DNA of 64,000 nt, from the NCBI RefSeq assembly GCF_009720825.1, contig NZ_WNKY01000007.1, positions 124,001 to 188,000 on the forward strand, read 5' to 3'. The first letter of the stretch is position 1, and each line of letters begins with the position of its first letter. The notes beneath the pieces were generated by a model. It was not told the origin of the DNA. It ran no database searches and saw only the letters and a program-made list of their open reading frames with translations. A program made the translations under genes and the position numbers. This document shows, in pieces, positions 59,924 to 64,000 of the stretch. The stretch is from Duganella radicis (lineage in GTDB: Bacteria; Pseudomonadota; Gammaproteobacteria; Burkholderiales; Burkholderiaceae_D).

Positions 59924-61165
59924 TCAGACAGCTTGCGGCGCCGCGCCCGAAGCCGCGGCGGGCCGGAACGAGTAGTGCATCCACACCAGCGACACGCACA
60001 CGGTGCCGTACAACAGCATGAAGGCGCTGGAGCGCACACCGGTCAGGTCCAGCAGCGCGCCGAACAGGATGGGCAGGATGAAGCCGCCCAGGCCGCCGGC
60101 CAGGCCGACCACGCCCGAGACGGCGCCGATGTTGTCGCTGAAGTCGTCGGCGATGAACTTGAACACCGAGGCCTTGCCGATCGCCATCGCGGTGCCGACC
60201 ACGAACAGCAGCGCGGTGAACATCCAGGGGTTGAGCGCCAGGTGCAGCGACAGCGGGCCGCGCGTGGTCTGCACCACCATCGCCGTCGGCGGATAGGACA
60301 GCAGGAAGAAGCACACCCAGCACACCCACATCACCCACCAGGTGACCTGGTAGGCGCCGTAGCGGTCCGAGATCCAGCCGCCCAGCGCGCGCAGCACGCC
60401 GCCCGGCAGCGAGAAGCAGGCCGCCAGCAGCGCCGCCAGCTTCAGGTCGTAGCCGTATTCGCCCACGTAGTACTTGGTCATCCACAGCGCCAGCCCGACG
60501 TAGCCGCCGAACACCACCGAGTAATACTGGCAGTAGCGCCACACGCGGCGGTCCTTCAGCACCTTGATCTGCTGCGTGAAGCTGGCGCCGGCGCCGCTCA
60601 GGTGCGCGGGGTCGCTGGCGGTGACGGCCCAGAACAGCAGCGCCGTCGCCAGCATGGTCAGCGCGTACACCGTGGGCAGCGCCTGCCAGCCCCAGGCCGC
60701 GATGATGGCCGGCGCCACGAACTTGGTCAGCGCCGAGCCGGAATTGCCGGCGCCGAAAATGCCCATGGCCAGGCCGCGCCGCTGCTGCGAGAACCAGCGC
60801 GCCACGTACGGCGTGCCGACCGAGAACGAGCCGCCGGCCAGGCCCACGCACAGGCCCAGCGCCAGGAACTGCCAGTAGGCGGTGGCCTTGCCGATCAGGT
60901 AGATGGGCGGCACGGTGACCAGCATCAGCAGGAAGAACACGATGCGGCCGCCGTATTTGTCGCACCAGATCCCGAGCGGCACCCGCACCAGCGATCCGCT
61001 CAGCACCGGCATCGCGGCCAGCAGGCCGAATTCGGTTTCGTTCAGGCCCAGCATCTTCTTGATGGGGATGCCCAGCACCGCGAACATCATCCAGACCATG
61101 AAGCAGATGGTGAAAGCCACCGTGCTGCCGGCCAGTACGCGCACTGCCTTGTTTTGATTTGCCAC
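59924..61165 (-). CDS. narK: NarK1-type nitrate/proton symporter
   Basis: 413 residues with twelve spans. Nitrate-family signatures are GLAGGSFSVGTPYVARWFS and MGIFGAGNSGSALTKFVAP in the first half, and FKFIADDFSDNIGAVSGVVG in the second. The NarK1 branch imports nitrate with protons and starts respiration before nitrite builds up. It is the first gene of its operon. The 97-base gap to nsrR holds the 14-mer also found before narG. Confidence 0.92.
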   Translation of the reverse strand: MANQNKAVRVLAGSTVAFTICFMVWMMFAVLGIPIKKMLGLNETEFGLLAAMPVLSGSLVRVPLGIWCDKYGGRIVFFLLMLVTVPPIYLIGKATAYWQFLALGLCVGLAGGSFSVGTPYVARWFSQQRRGLAMGIFGAGNSGSALTKFVAPAIIAAWGWQALPTVYALTMLATALLFWAVTASDPAHLSGAGASFTQQIKVLKDRRVWRYCQYYSVVFGGYVGLALWMTKYYVGEYGYDLKLAALLAACFSLPGGVLRALGGWISDRYGAYQVTWWVMWVCWVCFFLLSYPPTAMVVQTTRGPLSLHLALNPWMFTALLFVVGTAMAIGKASVFKFIADDFSDNIGAVSGVVGLAGGLGGFILPILFGALLDLTGVRSSAFMLLYGTVCVSLVWMHYSFRPAAASGAAPQAV

Positions 61166-61256
61166 TTCAAGCTCCTGATCCGGATTGGGATGGCATCAGA
61201 GTACGCGGCGGCGCGGCAAGTGACCATCGGTACGACGGCTAAACGAGCATAGGCCG

Positions 61257-61270
61257 AAATGACTAGCCGT
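61257..61270 (-). promoter_or_regulatory. 14-mer shared with narG, upstream of narK1
   Basis: ACGGCTAGTCATTT on the minus strand, identical to 55991-56004. It overlaps the TAG stop of nsrR and lies 92 bases before narK1. Confidence 0.45.
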
Positions 61271-61664
61271 CCGCCAATTCGGCCAGGGTCACCCGGTCCA
61301 GCGCGGCCAGGTAAGCGTCCAGTGCCTGCGCCAGCGCGCCCTGCAGGCGGCAGTCGCCGCTGCGGCGGCAGCCGGCCGCATGTTCCTCGAAGCAGCCGGC
61401 CATGACGAAGCCCGGTTCGCTGGCGCGCACCACCGCGCCGACGCGGATCTCCTGCGGCGGCAGCGCCAGCACGATGCCGCCGCCGCGCCCGCGCACCGAG
61501 CCGATCACGCCAAGCTTCGTCAGGCTGTACACCACTTTGCTCAGGTGGCAGCGCGAGATGCCGTAGTGCGCGGCGATTTCCGCCACGGTGCTCCGGTGGG
61601 GACGCCGCCGCGCCAGGAAGATCAGTGTGCGCAAAGCGCAGTTGGTGAAGAGTGTCAGTCGCAT
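61263..61664 (-). CDS. nsrR: Rrf2-family NO-sensing repressor NsrR
   Basis: 133 residues starting MRLTLFTNCALRTLIFLARR, the NsrR-type N-terminus (usually MRLTLFTDYALR). The winged helix reads AAHYGISRCHLSKVVYSLTK. Three cysteines in AGCFEEHAAGC and GDCRL are placed to hold the NO-sensitive Fe-S cluster. NsrR represses NO detoxification genes until its cluster is nitrosylated. It is divergent from norB, its usual target. Confidence 0.92.
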   Translation of the reverse strand: MRLTLFTNCALRTLIFLARRRPHRSTVAEIAAHYGISRCHLSKVVYSLTKLGVIGSVRGRGGGIVLALPPQEIRVGAVVRASEPGFVMAGCFEEHAAGCRRSGDCRLQGALAQALDAYLAALDRVTLAELADG

Positions 61665-61697
61665 GACAGCGATTATTCACGCCTCCGTCCGCAGCGC

Positions 61698-61725
61698 GCA
61701 TAACCTGGATCAAGAAAAATCAGGA
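61698..61725. promoter_or_regulatory. Putative FNR/DNR-type box in the nsrR-norB intergenic region
   Basis: The plus strand contains CTGGATCAAGAAA and on the minus strand reads TTGATCCAGGTTAT, matching the nnrS/HMA box at 23 of 28 positions. GCCTAGAAT begins 53 bases downstream, the same offset as GCCTTAG in the HMA gene promoter region. ATATACATGTTT (61731-61742) resembles one half of an NsrR operator. Confidence 0.5.
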
Positions 61726-61804
61726 TCGAATATACATGTTTAAACCGCCCGCCTAGAATCGCCGGCAATCCAATCCGATCCAGCCACCAGAAAAGGAAAA
61801 CGTC

Positions 61805-64000
61805 ATGCACGCTACCCGCAAGCTCTGGACCTGGCTCGCCATCATCTGCGCCCTCTCCTTCGCCGTCCTCGGCTGGGTGGGCAGCGAGATCTACCTGGCG
61901 AAGCCACCCATCCCCCAACAAGTCATCAGCGCCGACGGCGAGGTGTTGTTCGACGCCGGCCAGGTCGACCGCGGCCAGCAAGCCTGGCTCGCGGCCGGCG
62001 GCCAGCAGCTCGGCACCGTCTGGGGCCACGGCAGCTATGTCGCCCCGGACTGGTCGGCCGACTGGCTGCACCGCGAAGCCCTGGCGCTGCGCGACATCCG
62101 GGCGCAACAGCAGTACCGCGCCCGCTTCGAGGATCTCGACCACGCCAGCCAGGCCGCGCTCAACGCCAGCCTGCAGGACGAGATGCGCCGCAACACCTAT
62201 GACGGCGCGCGCGGCGTGATCGTGCTGTCGGCCGAGCGCGCCGCCGCCGTGCGCGCGGTGGCGGCCCATTACATCGGCCTGTTCGGCGACGACGCCAGCC
62301 TGGAACAGCTGCGCGTGCAATATGCGATGAACGCCGGTTCCATCCCCGACCAGGCCGACCTGAAGGCGCTGCCCGCCTTCGTGTTCTGGTCGGCCTGGGC
62401 CGCCGCCACCGACCGTCCCGGCGCCAGCATGCTGAGCTACACCAGCAACTGGCCGCATGAACCGCTGGTCGGCAACCGCCCCACCACCGGCGCCGGCATC
62501 TGGTCCATCGCCAGCGTGATCCTGATGATCGCCGCCATCGCGGCCATGGTGATGAACCACGCCAGGGACAAGGAAGAGGACGACCCGGCGCCGCCGCCAG
62601 CCGACCCGCTGTTCAAGCTGCGCGCCACGCCGTCGATGCAGGCCACCAAGAAGTACTTCTTCGTGGTGATCGCGCTGATCCTGGCGCAGGTCGGCATGGG
62701 CGCCATCACCGCCCACTACGCGGTCGAGGGCCACAGCTTCTTCGGCTATCCGCTGGCCGACATCCTGCCGTTCGTAGTGAGCCGCACCATCCACACCCAG
62801 TTCGCCGTGCTGTGGATCGCCACCGCCTGGCTGGCGACCGGCCTGTACATCGCGCCGGCCATCTCCGGCCACGAGCCGCGCTTCCAGAAGCTGGGCGTGA
62901 ACTTCCTGTTCTACGCGCTACTGTTCATCGTCGCCGGCTCCACCGCCATGGGCTGGCTGGGCTCGCTGCAACACAAGGGCAGCGCCTTCGCCTTCTGGCT
63001 CGGCAACCAGGGCCTGGAATTCACCAGCATGGGCCGCCTCTGGCAGATCCTGCTGTTCGTCGGCCTGCTGCTGTGGGTCGCCCTGCTGGGCCGCGCGCTG
63101 TGGCCGGCGCTGAAAAAACCGTCGGAAAGCCGCGGCCTGATCGCCATGGTGTTCCTGTCGGCGCTGTGCATCGGCGGCTTCTACGCCACCTCGCTGACCT
63201 GGGGCCGCCATACCCACTATGCGATGATCGAGTACTGGCGCTGGTGGCTGGTGCACCTGTGGGTGGAAGGCTTCTTCGAAGTGTTCGCCACCGCCGTCAT
63301 CGCCCTGCTGTTCACCCGCCTGGGCCTGATCCGCGCCGCCTCGGCCAACCGCGCGATCGTCGCCGAAACCATCGTGTTCCTGTTCGGCGGCATCCTGGGC
63401 ACGCTGCACCACCTGTACTTCACCGGCACCCCCACCTTCGTGATCGCCATCGGCGCCATGTTCTCGGCGCTGGAAGTGGTGCCGCTGTCGATGATCGGCA
63501 TCGAAGCATGGCGCAGCTATCAGCGCCTGCGCGCCGCCCCATGGGTGAGCACCTATCGCTGGTCCATCCTGTGCTTCATCGCCGTGGGCTTCTGGAACAC
63601 CGTCGGCGCCGGCCTGCTGGGCTTCTCGATCAATACCCCGATCGCGCTGTACTACATGCAGGGCCTGAACATGACGCCGGCCCACGGCCACGCCGCCCTG
63701 TTCGGTGTGTACGGCATGCTGGGCATCGGCCTGCTGCTGTTCTGCCTGCGCGGCCTCAGCGAGCGCGCCGCCTGGTCGGACGCCCTGCTGCGCCCGATGT
63801 TCTGGCTGCTGAACATCGGCCTGGCCATGATGGTGTTCATCTCGCTGGTCCCGGCCGGCATCTACCAGGCCTGGGCCAGCGTCGAACACGGCATGTGGTT
63901 CGCCCGTTCGCCCGAGATCGTCCATTCCAGGCTGATGGAAACCCTGGTATGGCTGCGCGTACCCGGCGACGTGGTGTTCGCCATCGGCACCCTGTTCCTG
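61805..64000 (+). CDS. norB: Quinol-dependent nitric oxide reductase NorB (qNOR), 3' end beyond window
   Basis: 732 codons from the ATG at 61805 (AAAAGGA upstream) to the window edge without a stop; qNORs are about 760 residues, so only a short piece is missing. After the first span comes the long periplasmic N-terminal extension of qNOR (VLFDAGQVDRGQQAWLAAGG). The heme-copper-oxidase-like core has HTQFAVLWIATAWL, WWLVHLWVEGFFEVFATA and GTLHHLYFTGTPTF, which carry the heme b, heme b3 and FeB histidines. It reduces NO to N2O using quinol directly. Confidence 0.95.
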   Translation, partial: MHATRKLWTWLAIICALSFAVLGWVGSEIYLAKPPIPQQVISADGEVLFDAGQVDRGQQAWLAAGGQQLGTVWGHGSYVAPDWSADWLHREALALRDIRAQQQYRARFEDLDHASQAALNASLQDEMRRNTYDGARGVIVLSAERAAAVRAVAAHYIGLFGDDASLEQLRVQYAMNAGSIPDQADLKALPAFVFWSAWAAATDRPGASMLSYTSNWPHEPLVGNRPTTGAGIWSIASVILMIAAIAAMVMNHARDKEEDDPAPPPADPLFKLRATPSMQATKKYFFVVIALILAQVGMGAITAHYAVEGHSFFGYPLADILPFVVSRTIHTQFAVLWIATAWLATGLYIAPAISGHEPRFQKLGVNFLFYALLFIVAGSTAMGWLGSLQHKGSAFAFWLGNQGLEFTSMGRLWQILLFVGLLLWVALLGRALWPALKKPSESRGLIAMVFLSALCIGGFYATSLTWGRHTHYAMIEYWRWWLVHLWVEGFFEVFATAVIALLFTRLGLIRAASANRAIVAETIVFLFGGILGTLHHLYFTGTPTFVIAIGAMFSALEVVPLSMIGIEAWRSYQRLRAAPWVSTYRWSILCFIAVGFWNTVGAGLLGFSINTPIALYYMQGLNMTPAHGHAALFGVYGMLGIGLLLFCLRGLSERAAWSDALLRPMFWLLNIGLAMMVFISLVPAGIYQAWASVEHGMWFARSPEIVHSRLMETLVWLRVPGDVVFAIGTLFL

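Overview
This is a chromosomal window of high-GC DNA from a betaproteobacterium, most likely an Oxalobacteraceae member of the Massilia/Duganella/Pseudoduganella type. That placement is inference. It rests on the R32-type EF-P encoded beside its arginine rhamnosyltransferase EarP, a PEP-CTERM exported protein, very high GC, and the mix of SbcCD, DbpA, Fsr and nitrate/NO genes. No phage, insertion sequence, rRNA operon or CRISPR array was seen. Two genes run off the edges: a DUF349 protein on the left and a quinol-type nitric oxide reductase on the right.

Layout. 1-7.4 kb (mostly minus): DUF349 protein, a helical hypothetical, a Pat/PatZ-like protein acetyltransferase with a damaged ATP-grasp region, a DUF2804 protein and a YcaQ-like crosslink glycosylase. 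7.5-18.4 kb (plus): a membrane PAS-GGDEF diguanylate cyclase, sbcD-sbcC, a SprA-like metalloprotease, two small uncharacterised proteins and a methyltransferase, then tRNA-fMet with a clear promoter and terminator. 18.5-26.2 kb: PEP-CTERM protein, Tat-exported phosphoesterase, dbpA, an N-terminally truncated aldo/keto reductase, and fsr divergent from an AraC regulator. 26.2-31.7 kb: a two-component system divergent from msrB-dipZ-msrA, a methionine-sulfoxide repair set whose DipZ carries an 18-residue Met-Met tandem repeat. 31.7-35.2 kb: an unusual five-gene operon joining an SsuABC/CmpA-like importer to a SCO copper chaperone and a cupredoxin-like protein. 35.2-39.4 kb: a hydrolase with a stop codon in its apparent signal peptide, a hypothetical, an amidase remnant, efp and earP. 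39.6-42.7 kb: a compact, apparently undescribed locus of a glycine-zipper repeat protein, a stand-alone propeptide-like protein and a subtilase.

From the tandem tRNA-Glu pair (42.8-43.0 kb) to the right edge lies a coherent nitrate respiration and NO detoxification cluster: nnrS, an HMA-like protein, narXL, moaA, a parvulin, narGHJI, accessory proteins, carbonic anhydrase, a Crp/Fnr regulator, two NarK transporters, nsrR and norB. NarK proteins import nitrate and export nitrite. NarGHI reduces nitrate at the membrane, with NarJ and MoaA supporting maturation and cofactor synthesis. NorB removes NO drawn from the quinol pool. NarXL, NsrR and the Crp/Fnr protein are the likely regulators. Repeated intergenic motifs (a CTAG-centred palindrome, a shared 14-mer, and a CTGGATCAAGAAA box) tie the transcription units together.

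At least four genes in the left two thirds look damaged by in-frame loss or nonsense: the PatZ-like gene, the aldo/keto reductase, the amidase and the alpha/beta hydrolase. The main candidates for new biology are the zipper/propeptide/subtilase locus, the ABC-SCO-cupredoxin operon and the CTAG-palindrome sites.
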